Source: Wenzhouxiangella sp. (GTDB lineage: Bacteria > Pseudomonadota > Gammaproteobacteria > Xanthomonadales > Wenzhouxiangellaceae). From it: a stretch of DNA of 16,076 bases. Location: NCBI GenBank assembly GCA_007135355.1, contig SLJA01000351.1, positions 1 to 16,076 on the forward strand, in the 5' to 3' direction. Shown piece after piece: positions 6,730 to 14,893 of the stretch (the stretch's first letter is position 1; every line of letters begins with the position of its first letter). The notes beneath the pieces are model-generated. The model saw nothing but the letters and a program-made list of their open reading frames with translations, did no database searches and was not told the DNA's origin. The position numbers and the translations under genes are program-made.

Positions 6730-7608
6730 CCTCGCGCCAGCCAGCAGCGCCGGCGCTGGTTCCCCTTCGCAACTCAGACGCCGGAAATCATCGCGCAGCG
6801 ACGTCAGGCGCGCGGTCATGCGGTTGATGTGGCGGGTATCGGCCAGCTTGATGACATCTTCCAGGGCAGCCAGGGTCAGCGTCCGGTTGGACGTCATGGC
6901 GTTCTGGTAGTCCTCCGACCAGGCTGACTCCGGGCGCATGAGCGCGGCCAGTTCCCTGGTCAGAAAATCTGGATCGCCCCGGCGCTTCAGCGCGACGGCC
7001 AGTCTTTCTTGCCAATATTGGCGCTGGGCCAGGTGATAGGGTTCGGTGGCGGTCACCGACTGCGACCAGACCTGCAGGCGTTGTCGCTGCGCGGCATTGC
7101 TTCGCCCCATGATCCGGCGCAGCGAACGCTCCATCGATGCCAGGCGGTCCTCTGCCAACTCATCGATGGAATACTCCTCGACGCGAACACGAACCCGTTC
7201 GGTGCGATGTTCGAAGGCGGCCAGCACCTCTTGTACCTGCTCGTCATTCAGCGAGGCGGCCAGTTCTGTCAGCATGGGCAGACTGCGTTCGGTCAGGGTG
7301 CGCCCGAACACTGCAATGGCCTGGCCGTATTCGGCCAGCCGTGCGGCGTCGAGGCGGCCTGCAAGCAGGTCCAGACGCATCTGTTCGATCAGGCCATGGT
7401 AGCTGCCCAGCTGCGTGGCGCAGTGCCAGCTCAGCTCCTGGTCCAGCCACGCCCGCAGCATGCTCTCTTGATCACCGTCCAGACTGACTTGTTGGTTGAC
7501 CCAGCGCACTGTCAACCAGTCCAGGTTGTTATAAGCGGTGCGCACGCCGCAGGCGCTCAGAGTGATTCCGAGCAGCAGCAGAACCATGAATCGCGGAAGC
7601 CATTGCAT
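6697..7608 (-). CDS. DUF6279 family lipoprotein
   Basis: This is a 303-residue predicted lipoprotein of unknown function. A type II signal peptide (hydrophobic stretch at about residues 8-18) ends in the lipobox LSAC, with the lipidated Cys at residue 20. After it comes YNNLDWLTVRWVNQQVSL, the opening I associate with DUF6279. The rest is charged and helical, with many Arg and Glu residues, and probably periplasmic. Two further cysteines, at 63 and about 280, could form a disulfide. I chose the ATG at 7606-7608. A GTG two codons upstream (7612-7614) has a slightly better-placed AGGGCG. The gene ends inside the YceH-family gene on the other strand and lies 78 bases after the next lipoprotein gene, so the two lipoproteins may be co-transcribed. 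Confidence 0.8.
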   Translation of the reverse strand: MQWLPRFMVLLLLGITLSACGVRTAYNNLDWLTVRWVNQQVSLDGDQESMLRAWLDQELSWHCATQLGSYHGLIEQMRLDLLAGRLDAARLAEYGQAIAVFGRTLTERSLPMLTELAASLNDEQVQEVLAAFEHRTERVRVRVEEYSIDELAEDRLASMERSLRRIMGRSNAAQRQRLQVWSQSVTATEPYHLAQRQYWQERLAVALKRRGDPDFLTRELAALMRPESAWSEDYQNAMTSNRTLTLAALEDVIKLADTRHINRMTARLTSLRDDFRRLSCEGEPAPALLAGARSTGGVRSAGQ

Positions 7609-7686
7609 CGCCACAGACTGCGCCCTGTGCAGTCAAGGCGGCGTCATCGGCTTGCCGTTGACGCGTATGCCCGCTCGCCGGCCGGG

Positions 7687-8133
7687 TCAATGGTGGGCCG
7701 GGGTTTGGTGCGCTTCCAATGGTGCCTGGCGACGATCTTCCGGACACAGAAACGGCCGGCCGTGGCTGCCGCCGTGGTAATGATACTCAGTGTCACCAAC
7801 CGCCAGCACCACCTGATAACCCGGCACCAGGGCCTGGGTGTAGGCGAACCCGGGCTGCGGACAACCCAGTGCTCCGTCCGACCAGGTCACTGCCTCGGCC
7901 CTCCTGACTTCGATCTCCGCCACCGCCACCCGCAGGCGCCGGCTCAGATCGCGAAGGGCATGGTCGCGCATGGTCTCAGCGGTGTCTATCTCCAAAGCCT
8001 CGGGGTTGTGGTTGGCATTCGGGACCGGCGCGGCGTCCGCGCCGGGCGGCCGGTGACTGCAGGCCAGCAGCAGCAGGCTGAGCAGCGCCGGCACAATCAG
8101 CCTGGCTAGGGCTCCGGGTTTGAGTCTGTGCAT
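7687..8133 (-). CDS. Small predicted lipoprotein with a GCPQPG...PFLCP domain
   Basis: This 148-residue protein has a lipoprotein signal peptide ending LLLLAC (lipidated Cys25), then a Pro/Ala-rich linker and a helical region (about 50-80). The compact C-terminal domain carries WSDGALGCPQPG (84-95), YTQALVPGYQVVL (98-110) and RPFLCP (126-131). I recall this motif set from small uncharacterised proteins in several phyla, but I cannot name a function. Cys91 and Cys130 may form a disulfide. The end is His-rich (EYHYHGGSHG and AHQTPAHH), so metal binding is possible but untested. I chose the ATG at 8131-8133, with GGAGCG 10 bases upstream. A GTG at 8151 would add six residues. A TATAAT lies 51 bases upstream of the start. 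Confidence 0.78.
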   Translation of the reverse strand: MHRLKPGALARLIVPALLSLLLLACSHRPPGADAAPVPNANHNPEALEIDTAETMRDHALRDLSRRLRVAVAEIEVRRAEAVTWSDGALGCPQPGFAYTQALVPGYQVVLAVGDTEYHYHGGSHGRPFLCPEDRRQAPLEAHQTPAHH

Positions 8134-8183
8134 GCTGAAGTCTCGCTCCACGCTTTGATCAGCTCATGTGCGTGATGATGTGG

Positions 8184-8189
8184 ATTATA
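8184..8189 (-). promoter_or_regulatory. Candidate -10 element for the lipoprotein pair
   Basis: On the minus strand the hexamer is a perfect TATAAT, inside CATATAATCC. The implied start is near 8177, giving a leader of about 44 bases. No good -35 is visible 16-18 bases upstream, so the promoter is either weak or activator-dependent. Confidence 0.4.
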
Positions 8190-8301
8190 TGCTTCGCCTA
8201 TGCCTTCATGCAGTCTCGTGCCCGCGTCACGCCGCTTGTGCGAGCATGGAGCCTGATTTGAACTGACGGGCTTTGACGGCCTGCAAGGAGCGTTCGACGA
8301 C

Positions 8302-8979
8302 ATGGTCGTGGTTCATCATCTGGAAGACTCGCGTTCGCAGCGCATTCTGTGGCTGCTGGAAGAGTTGGGCGTGGAATACCGTATCAAGCGCTACGAGCGC
8401 GACGAGAAGACCTCGCTGGCGCCCGAAGCCTTGCGCAAGGTGCACCCGCTGGGTAAATCGCCGGTGATTACCGATCAGGGTCAGACCTACGCCGAGTCCG
8501 GCGTGATCGTGGAATACCTGGCGCGCACCTACGGCGATGCGCAGTGGGCGCCGCCGCTTGATGACGACCGTTACTGGCCGTTTGCCTACTGGATGCACTA
8601 TGCGGAGGGCTCGCTGATGCCGCCGCTATTGCTCCGCCTGGTGTTTGACCGCCTGCGCTCCGGCCCGGCGCCGTTTTTCATTCGCCCGATCCTGCGCAAG
8701 ATTGCCGACGAGGTCGACAACCGCTTCATCAACGCGCAAATTGCAACCCACTTCGGCTACGTCGATCGCCACCTAGCCGAGCACGAGTGGTTTGCCGGCG
8801 ATGAGATTTCGGCTGCCGATATCCAGATGAGCTTCCCGCTGGAGGCCGCTATCTCGCAGGGCACCATCAGCGAGGCCTACCCCGCTGTCATCGCCTATGT
8901 CGAGCGCTGCCAGGCGCGTGATGCCTACCGCGAGGCGCTGCGTCGCGGCGGTGATTACGCTTACGGACCAAAGGGCTGA
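8302..8979 (+). CDS. Glutathione S-transferase family protein
   Basis: This 225-residue cytosolic protein has the two-domain GST fold. In the thioredoxin-like N-terminal half, LEDSRSQRILWLLEELG (7-23) holds the candidate catalytic Ser10 (or Ser12). HPLGKSPVITD (48-58) has the cis-proline Pro54, and ESGVIVEYL (65-73) has the Glu-Ser pair that binds the glutathione gamma-glutamyl group. The C-terminal helical half includes the conserved ISAADIQMSFPLEA (169-182). The family conjugates glutathione to electrophiles or reduces peroxides; the substrate here is unknown. The ATG at 8302 has AAGGAG 11 bases upstream. It stands alone and converges on tamB with a 14-base gap and no hairpin terminator. 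Confidence 0.9.
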   Translation: MVVVHHLEDSRSQRILWLLEELGVEYRIKRYERDEKTSLAPEALRKVHPLGKSPVITDQGQTYAESGVIVEYLARTYGDAQWAPPLDDDRYWPFAYWMHYAEGSLMPPLLLRLVFDRLRSGPAPFFIRPILRKIADEVDNRFINAQIATHFGYVDRHLAEHEWFAGDEISAADIQMSFPLEAAISQGTISEAYPAVIAYVERCQARDAYREALRRGGDYAYGPKG

Positions 8980-8993
8980 AGGACTGGATTGGC

Positions 8994-11900
8994 TCAGCGA
9001 TCGATGGCAAAACTCAGGTCGACACCGGTGTCGCGTTCGCCGGAGACGACGCGCACGCCCCAACGCTGGGATAGCTCAAAGCGTCCCGAGAGCACGTTGC
9101 CGGCCTCAAACAGGCCGATGCCGTAGCTGACAAACAAGCGCGGCAGCAGGTAAAAACCGACGTTGATCGCCGCCTGGCCGTCGGCATGGTCGAAGTTGGC
9201 GCCGGTGACCACGTAGGCCAGGGCTTTTTCTTCACTGGTCGGTGGCTCGGTAAACAGCGTGATGCGGGGGTCGCGGGCGTTGCCGCGGATACGCACCCCG
9301 GCCGCTTCGACCTGCGGGTCGCCGAAAATCTCGCGCACGGCGTCGATGTTCAGGCTTGGATTGTCGATGGCGTGGCCGGTAAAGACCACCTCTCCGTCCT
9401 GGATCTGCAGGTTCTGGCCGTAGGCGCGGTAGGAACCTTCGGGAATGCGGATGACGCCGCGCGCGCGCGGCTCGATGCTCTGGCGGTCCCACAGCAGTTC
9501 CATGCCGCCGGCCAGGCGCGCCTGCATGCCCAGCGCACTAGTGCGGGCATCGTTGCCGAGATCGATGGCCAGCCGCCCCTGCAGGCGCTGGGCCAACTCG
9601 GAGACCGGGTCGTCCTGCTCGACTTCGCCGCGCACCCGCACATCGGGCGAAGCGTTGACGCGCTGCTCCGCGCCCGGCGGCAGACCCGCGCGCAGCTGAT
9701 CGATGCGAATGTCGCCGTCCAGGGTGATCAGTCCGTCGCCGGAACGCAGCAGATGGATATCCGGGCTGGCGCTCAGGCGCAGCCAGCTGGTTTCGCTAAA
9801 GCGGAAGCGCTCGCCGTTGACCCGCGCTTCGAGCTGCCACTGGTTGTCGACCAGCACCATCTCTCCGCTCACGGCCAGTTCGCCGTCGCCGCCGCGCATG
9901 CGCCCGTCCAGGCCGGCGCGCTCTTCGGTACCGTCCAGTACCAGCTCGATGTCTTCGATGCGCAGGCCCAGTGGTGCCTGCACGATCAGACCATCATCCA
10001 GACGTAACTGGCCATTCAGGCTGGGCCCCAGCAGGGCCCCACGCAGCTGCATCTCGCCACTCAGGCGTCCGCCCAGTTGATCCAGTTCGGTGACCAGGCG
10101 ATTGAACACACCGATGTCGGGCAGGTTCAGGCGCGCGTGGGCATCGATGGTGGCTGACGACAGGTCGTTCAGATCAACCAGCTGGGCCTGGCCGTTGAGT
10201 CGGCTGTCGCCTTCCAGCAGGGCTGCCAGGGCGACCCGCAGGTGATCGGTTTCAGGAACCAGGTCGATGCGGACCGATTCGATATCGAGCAGGCTGTCCT
10301 CCTCGCCCAGCGGTTTCAGGGCGCCACGGTCCAGGGCCAGGAAACCGGCCACCCGTTGCAGTCCATCGGTCTGGCTCCAGGTCGCTTCCAGCTCACCCGA
10401 CAGCGGCGTGGTCAGGTTGAATACCGGATCCAGCGGCACCAGCAGCAGATCCATGGGGACCTGTTCAATGCCGATTTCGGCCCGGCCGGTCTCGGTCACC
10501 TCCAGACCGCGCAGGCACAGCCGGCCCTGGCGCTCGGCGGCCTCGACCAGGCAGCCGCGGCTGGCCGTGATCCGTTCGGGCGAGACGCCGATTTCCAGCG
10601 CCTGATTCAACTCCCAGTCGCCGGCCAGGGTGTTGCCGATGAACAGGTGCTCGATCGCGCCGGCCCAGCCCGTGATGTCGGCCAGCACGCACTGATCCAG
10701 AGCGCCCCGTGCGTTCAGGTCAACCGTGCCACGCTGGCCGTTGATGTTCAGCTGAGCCGTGTGCCCCAGGCAGTCGCCGTCGATGGCCAGTTCCAGTTGA
10801 TCCACCCGCTCCCAGGGATTCAGATCCAGATCCTGCAGGTTGAGCCGCAGCAGGCCGCCGATGCGCTCATCCTGCCAGTTCAGCTCGGCGCGAACGCTGC
10901 CGCGGTCCAGGTTGATGTCCGCCCAGTCGGCCGCGTTGAGATCAGCGTCAATATGCAGGCTGCGCTGGGCCAGGTCGACCTGGCCGCTGGCGTTCAGCCG
11001 GCCGCTGGCCTGGGGCTCGATCTGGTGCAGGGCGTCGGCCTCGATCCGCACATCCCAGGCTTGGCCGTCGCTGCTGCTGATCCGCATGCGGTTGTCGCCG
11101 AAGCCCAGGTTGAGCTCGCCGCCGCGGCTGGCCTCGCGGCTCGCTTCCAGCCGGCCACGGCCGCTGACGGCTTGATCGCGCAGGCTGCCGTCGAGCCGGC
11201 GCAGGTCGATCACGATGTCATCCAGCGAGCGCGCCGCCAGGCTGAGATCCATGTCCAGCTGTCCCGGCAGGGCATCAACGAATTGACCGGTATCGAATCC
11301 GGTCAGCCTCAGTTCCAGCCGGCCGGAGGGCTCCGGCGCCCAGGCCACAGCGCCATCGGCCTGCATCGTTCCAGCCGCGCCGGCATCGACGCGGACCCGG
11401 TGAATATCGGCGCTGGATTCGCTGCCGCCGGCGGCGGCTTGCACCCGCGCTTGCGGCTGGCCCATCAGGCGCACCACGGCGTCCAGTTCGGCCTGCCAGT
11501 CGCTCAGTGTCCCGCTCAGGTTCAGCGAGCCGGACTGGCTGTAGAGCAGCGGCTCGCTATCGTCCAGGATCGGCGGCCAGTTGAGTTCGGTCCAGTTCAG
11601 CGCCAGCGCCAGTTCGTCGTTTTCGGCTGTCCAGCGCGCCTGGCCGCCCAGCTCCAGCGGAGATGGCGGGGCGGTGATGGAGAGCTGCTCCACGATCACA
11701 CGCTCAGGCGTGGCGTCGAGCTCGAAGCGGCCGTTCAGCCTGGCCTGCCGCGGCCAGTCGGGGTAGAGCAGGGTCAGGTCCAGAGCGCTCAGTTCGATGC
11801 TGGCCTGTGCCTGCGGAACATCGCCGAGCCCGGCTCGACCGCTCAGATCGATGCGGCCGTCCAGCGTCTCGACCTGGCCGCTGCGGATTTCCACCGTCTG

Positions 11901-12839
11901 CAGGTCGCCAGCGAGCCCGAATTGCCAGCGATTGGCCGGAATATCAGGCCCCACCGCCGCGCCGGCCAAATCGACTTGCCAGGCCTCGAGCCCGCCGGCG
12001 CCGCGCATTGCCAGGTCCTCGATGGCCAGATCCAGTCCCGGCCAGTCACCCAGCCGCCCGGTCAGGTCAAGACGCACTGCCGGCTCTTGCAGCGGGGTGT
12101 CTATGCCGACCTGGCCGGCCAGCGCGGCCGGGCCACGGGTTTCCAGGTCGATCCTCAACGCGTCCAGGTCGCCACCGATGCGGGCCTCTACGGCTTGCCT
12201 GACATCACCCTCTGGTGTATCCAGCCGGTATTCGGCGGCCAGCGCCAGATCGCCGGCAAACGGCGCGCTCAGGCCCCAGCGCCCGCTCAGGCCGGCTTCG
12301 AGGTCCGGCATCTCGACCTGCAGGCTGGCCAGATCCAGGATATCGAAGTAACGTCCCTGCAGCTGGATACGGTCGATGCGCAGCGGCTGGTCGGACGGGT
12401 CGGGCGAGCGCAGGGCCAGCGCCTGCACCAGCAGCTCGTGGATGTGAATCTCGACCGGGCTGGCCAGGTCGGGCAGGGTCAAGGGTTCCGGTTCGGCGTC
12501 GGGTTCGGTCGCTTGTGGCAACCGGACATCGACATCGAAAGCGCGCAGCCAGTGCACCTCGACTCGCAGCCCAGGCGGCAGGTGAATACGCACCGCCAGT
12601 TCGGTGCGGTCGATCGCCACTCTGGTTTCGGCCACCTCAAGGTCCAGTTGATGGACGATGAGACCACCGCGCAGATTACCTTCAAGGCCTTCCCAGCTCA
12701 GCGCGGGCAGGACGCCGGTGGCGCGGTTCAGGGCCCATTCGGCGCCGGAGCGGGTGCTGGTCAACCACCACCAGCCGGAGGCCAGCAGGCCGACCAGCAG
12801 CACCAGCACCAGCGCGACGATGATCAGTAGCTTTTTCAC
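8994..12839 (-). CDS. tamB: TamB, inner-membrane-anchored periplasm-spanning protein
   Basis: This 1281-residue protein matches TamB in size and layout. TamB works with TamA in outer-membrane biogenesis, and in AsmA-like terms as a bridge thought to carry phospholipids across the periplasm. An N-terminal membrane anchor (about residues 4-27) is followed by a very long beta-rich region of repeated short strands. The C-terminal DUF490 domain includes the hallmark PPTSEEKALAYVVTG at 1199-1213. All four cysteines seen (690, 717, 763, 775) cluster mid-protein and could form two disulfides. It starts with GTG at 12837-12839, overlapping the tamA stop as GTGA, which implies coupled translation. The convergent GST gene ends 14 bases beyond its stop. 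Confidence 0.95.
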   Translation of the reverse strand: MKKLLIIVALVLVLLVGLLASGWWWLTSTRSGAEWALNRATGVLPALSWEGLEGNLRGGLIVHQLDLEVAETRVAIDRTELAVRIHLPPGLRVEVHWLRAFDVDVRLPQATEPDAEPEPLTLPDLASPVEIHIHELLVQALALRSPDPSDQPLRIDRIQLQGRYFDILDLASLQVEMPDLEAGLSGRWGLSAPFAGDLALAAEYRLDTPEGDVRQAVEARIGGDLDALRIDLETRGPAALAGQVGIDTPLQEPAVRLDLTGRLGDWPGLDLAIEDLAMRGAGGLEAWQVDLAGAAVGPDIPANRWQFGLAGDLQTVEIRSGQVETLDGRIDLSGRAGLGDVPQAQASIELSALDLTLLYPDWPRQARLNGRFELDATPERVIVEQLSITAPPSPLELGGQARWTAENDELALALNWTELNWPPILDDSEPLLYSQSGSLNLSGTLSDWQAELDAVVRLMGQPQARVQAAAGGSESSADIHRVRVDAGAAGTMQADGAVAWAPEPSGRLELRLTGFDTGQFVDALPGQLDMDLSLAARSLDDIVIDLRRLDGSLRDQAVSGRGRLEASREASRGGELNLGFGDNRMRISSSDGQAWDVRIEADALHQIEPQASGRLNASGQVDLAQRSLHIDADLNAADWADINLDRGSVRAELNWQDERIGGLLRLNLQDLDLNPWERVDQLELAIDGDCLGHTAQLNINGQRGTVDLNARGALDQCVLADITGWAGAIEHLFIGNTLAGDWELNQALEIGVSPERITASRGCLVEAAERQGRLCLRGLEVTETGRAEIGIEQVPMDLLLVPLDPVFNLTTPLSGELEATWSQTDGLQRVAGFLALDRGALKPLGEEDSLLDIESVRIDLVPETDHLRVALAALLEGDSRLNGQAQLVDLNDLSSATIDAHARLNLPDIGVFNRLVTELDQLGGRLSGEMQLRGALLGPSLNGQLRLDDGLIVQAPLGLRIEDIELVLDGTEERAGLDGRMRGGDGELAVSGEMVLVDNQWQLEARVNGERFRFSETSWLRLSASPDIHLLRSGDGLITLDGDIRIDQLRAGLPPGAEQRVNASPDVRVRGEVEQDDPVSELAQRLQGRLAIDLGNDARTSALGMQARLAGGMELLWDRQSIEPRARGVIRIPEGSYRAYGQNLQIQDGEVVFTGHAIDNPSLNIDAVREIFGDPQVEAAGVRIRGNARDPRITLFTEPPTSEEKALAYVVTGANFDHADGQAAINVGFYLLPRLFVSYGIGLFEAGNVLSGRFELSQRWGVRVVSGERDTGVDLSFAIDR

Positions 12840-14764
12840 AGCAGGCGAGTCCCAATGGTGAAATGCAAACGCCAGGGCGTGTCGATATCGTCCAGGGCCT
12901 GGGCCACGTCGACCTGGATCGGACCGATCAGGGTGTACCAGCGAAAGCCCACGCCGGCGCCGCGCTTGAGCTTGCGTTCGTTCCAGTCGTTGAAGGCGTT
13001 GCCGATATCGAAGAAAGTCGCCAGCGACCAGTTCTGGCCGACCCGGTATTCGTATTCGACCGAGGCGGTGAGGATATGGTTCGCACCGTTGCGATTGGTG
13101 CTCAAGGTCTCGAAGCCATAGCCGCGTACGGTGCGGTCGCCGCCGGTCTTGAAGCGGTAGCGCTCCGGCAGTTCGGTGATCGACAGTTCCAGAAAGCGAT
13201 CATCCAGATTCAGGTCCAGTTTGGTGACATCGGCTTGGGTGTAACCGAGCTCGCCGCTGAGCATGACCTTGTGGCGATCGCCGAAGATCCGGTGGATGCG
13301 ACCGCGCACGTAGGCCTGGGCAAAGCTGACATCGGATGCCAGTGACTCGTGCGCGGCCAGCACGCGCGCTTCGGCAATATGGCCCTGGGTGAAAAAGCCG
13401 GTGCCGGAAATATTGGGCAGGCGCCACTCGGCGCCCAGCGACAAGGTGTTGGTCTCGGTCTGCAGGAAGGGCTCGAGTTCGGGGTTGGCGGCCAGCAAGG
13501 CCTCGTTTTCCTCGCTGAAGCGGGCCTCGCGGAAGGCATCGAAGGATTCGTTGAGCACGGCCACGAACAGGCGCTCTTCCAGCGACTGGAAGCGGTCACG
13601 CCAGAACAGGCGCTGTTCCAGGCGGCCGAAGCGCAGCTCAACCTGTTCGCGGCTGCCGCTGAACGAATCGAACACCGCCTCGCGCCGGCTTTCGTCGTTG
13701 AAGCGGAAGTTGTCCTGCTGCCGGCGCAGCAGGCCGCCGGCGGTCAGAAAGTCGCCGGGATCATTGCCGCGAGGATGCAGGTACTCGCTGCGCAGCACGA
13801 ATTCGCTGTCGCTTTGCTGTACCCCGAATCCGGAATCCAGCCGGTTGCCGCGGCTGGACAGGTAATGGCGAATCCAGTTCAACTGCAGGCGGGCGCCGGT
13901 GTCGGTGCCGAAGCCGACCGTGGCGCGGTAGGAATTGGGGGGGCGCGGGTTGAGCCGATAGTGCAGCTCGACCGTGCCGCTGTCGCGATCCCTTTCTTCC
14001 TCGACCACGATGCGGTCGAACAGGCCCGACCGGGCCAACACTTCACGCTGCTCATCGACCCGCTGCAGCGTGTAGGGCTCATCCGGGTCGATGATGGTTA
14101 GTCGTTGCATCAGCCGGTCGCTGAACGGCAGGGGCTCGCTGCGAAAGCCGACGAAGCGATAGCGCTGGCCGGTGTCGAAGTGCAGGGTGACATCGGCCCG
14201 GTCGCGATCCGGGTCGACCAGCACGCGGCGCTGCTCAAAGGCATGGTCGAAATAGCCGCGGGTATCGGCCAGGTCAACCAGGCTGCGCCAGGCTGCTTCC
14301 CAGGTCGCATGGTTCAGCACGCTGCCGACCGGCAGCGGCCAGTCGGCCTGCCATTGCCGCAGCTCCTGGTCTTCAGAGCCCGCCCCACGCAGCTGGATGT
14401 CGAGCTCGGACACCGTCACCGGCGGCCCGGGCTCGATCCGGATCACTGCACGCCAGGGCTGGTCGTCGCGCTCCGGTTCGTTCAGTCGAACCTCGACCCT
14501 GGGGCGATAGTGACCGAAAGGTCGCAGAGCGCCGCGCACCTCTTCGCGCGCGTCACTGGCCATCTGACGCAGGCGCCAGGTCGACACCGTTTCCAGGCCC
14601 TCGGCCTGGACCAGCGACAGGTGCGCGCGCACATTGGCCAGCTTGGCGCCGTCGACGCCGGAAATCTCGGTGACCACGGGTGCTGCAACAGACAGCTGCG
14701 AGAGCAGGCCCAGGAGCAGCGCGAGGACGCTATTACGCAGAAATTGGCGGTGCGATTGGTACAT
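12836..14764 (-). CDS. tamA: TamA, outer-membrane Omp85-family barrel protein
   Basis: This 642-residue Omp85/BamA-superfamily protein acts with TamB in outer-membrane assembly. A cleavable signal peptide (residues 1 to about 28, ending LSVAA) leads into POTRA domains that span roughly 29-270. A 16-strand barrel follows to the C-terminus. The lid-loop motif RGY is at 547-549, within GGDRTVRGYGFE, and the sequence ends LHFTIGTRLL. TamA proteins often lack the terminal Phe of typical porins, so the Leu ending is not odd. The ATG at 14762-14764 has AAGG about 12 bases upstream. The gene follows comM on the same strand after about 100 bases that hold a candidate promoter and an imperfect hairpin. 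Confidence 0.95.
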   Translation of the reverse strand: MYQSHRQFLRNSVLALLLGLLSQLSVAAPVVTEISGVDGAKLANVRAHLSLVQAEGLETVSTWRLRQMASDAREEVRGALRPFGHYRPRVEVRLNEPERDDQPWRAVIRIEPGPPVTVSELDIQLRGAGSEDQELRQWQADWPLPVGSVLNHATWEAAWRSLVDLADTRGYFDHAFEQRRVLVDPDRDRADVTLHFDTGQRYRFVGFRSEPLPFSDRLMQRLTIIDPDEPYTLQRVDEQREVLARSGLFDRIVVEEERDRDSGTVELHYRLNPRPPNSYRATVGFGTDTGARLQLNWIRHYLSSRGNRLDSGFGVQQSDSEFVLRSEYLHPRGNDPGDFLTAGGLLRRQQDNFRFNDESRREAVFDSFSGSREQVELRFGRLEQRLFWRDRFQSLEERLFVAVLNESFDAFREARFSEENEALLAANPELEPFLQTETNTLSLGAEWRLPNISGTGFFTQGHIAEARVLAAHESLASDVSFAQAYVRGRIHRIFGDRHKVMLSGELGYTQADVTKLDLNLDDRFLELSITELPERYRFKTGGDRTVRGYGFETLSTNRNGANHILTASVEYEYRVGQNWSLATFFDIGNAFNDWNERKLKRGAGVGFRWYTLIGPIQVDVAQALDDIDTPWRLHFTIGTRLL

Positions 14765-14823
14765 GCGCTCATCGTACCTTGACCGGCGTTTGAAGTCTGT
14801 ACTGAGCCTGAGGTCTTTTGGGC

Positions 14824-14853
14824 GAGTTGACCGGATCGCTGCCGGATCAACTC
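14824..14853 (-). other. Imperfect hairpin between comM and tamA
   Basis: GAGTTGA pairs with TCAACTC and then CCGG with CCGG, giving 11 base pairs with one bulged A (14846) and a 7-base loop. Neither strand has a following T run, so it is not a classic terminator. It would lie in the tamA leader if transcription starts near 14858. It may slow comM read-through or affect tamA translation; the role is inference. Confidence 0.5.
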
Positions 14854-14864
14854 GGCCAGTCGAC

Positions 14865-14893
14865 TTTATACCGCGCCACGATCGAGCTGCCGA
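14865..14893 (-). promoter_or_regulatory. Candidate sigma-70 promoter for tamAB
   Basis: On the minus strand, TCGGCA (14888-14893, 4 of 6 to the -35 consensus) and TATAAA (14865-14870, 5 of 6 to the -10) are 17 bases apart. The -10 overlaps the comM stop codon. The start would be near 14858, leaving a leader of about 94 bases before tamA. Confidence 0.45.

Noticed and set aside
7009..8109. 366-codon plus-strand frame across both lipoprotein genes
   Set aside because: It is aligned with the codons of both minus-strand genes, which happen to be in the same register, and crosses their intergenic gap. The minus frames have signal peptides and lipoboxes.
10242..12830. 862-codon open frame on the plus strand opposite tamB
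   Set aside because: Its codons are exactly aligned with tamB codons, so it stays open because tamB lacks TTA, CTA and TCA codons, which are rare in high-GC genes. It has no recognisable domain, while tamB has clear family motifs.
12836..12868. TamA ending in Leu-Leu instead of the usual barrel-terminal Phe
   Set aside because: TamA proteins commonly lack a terminal aromatic residue, so this is not a truncation or an oddity.
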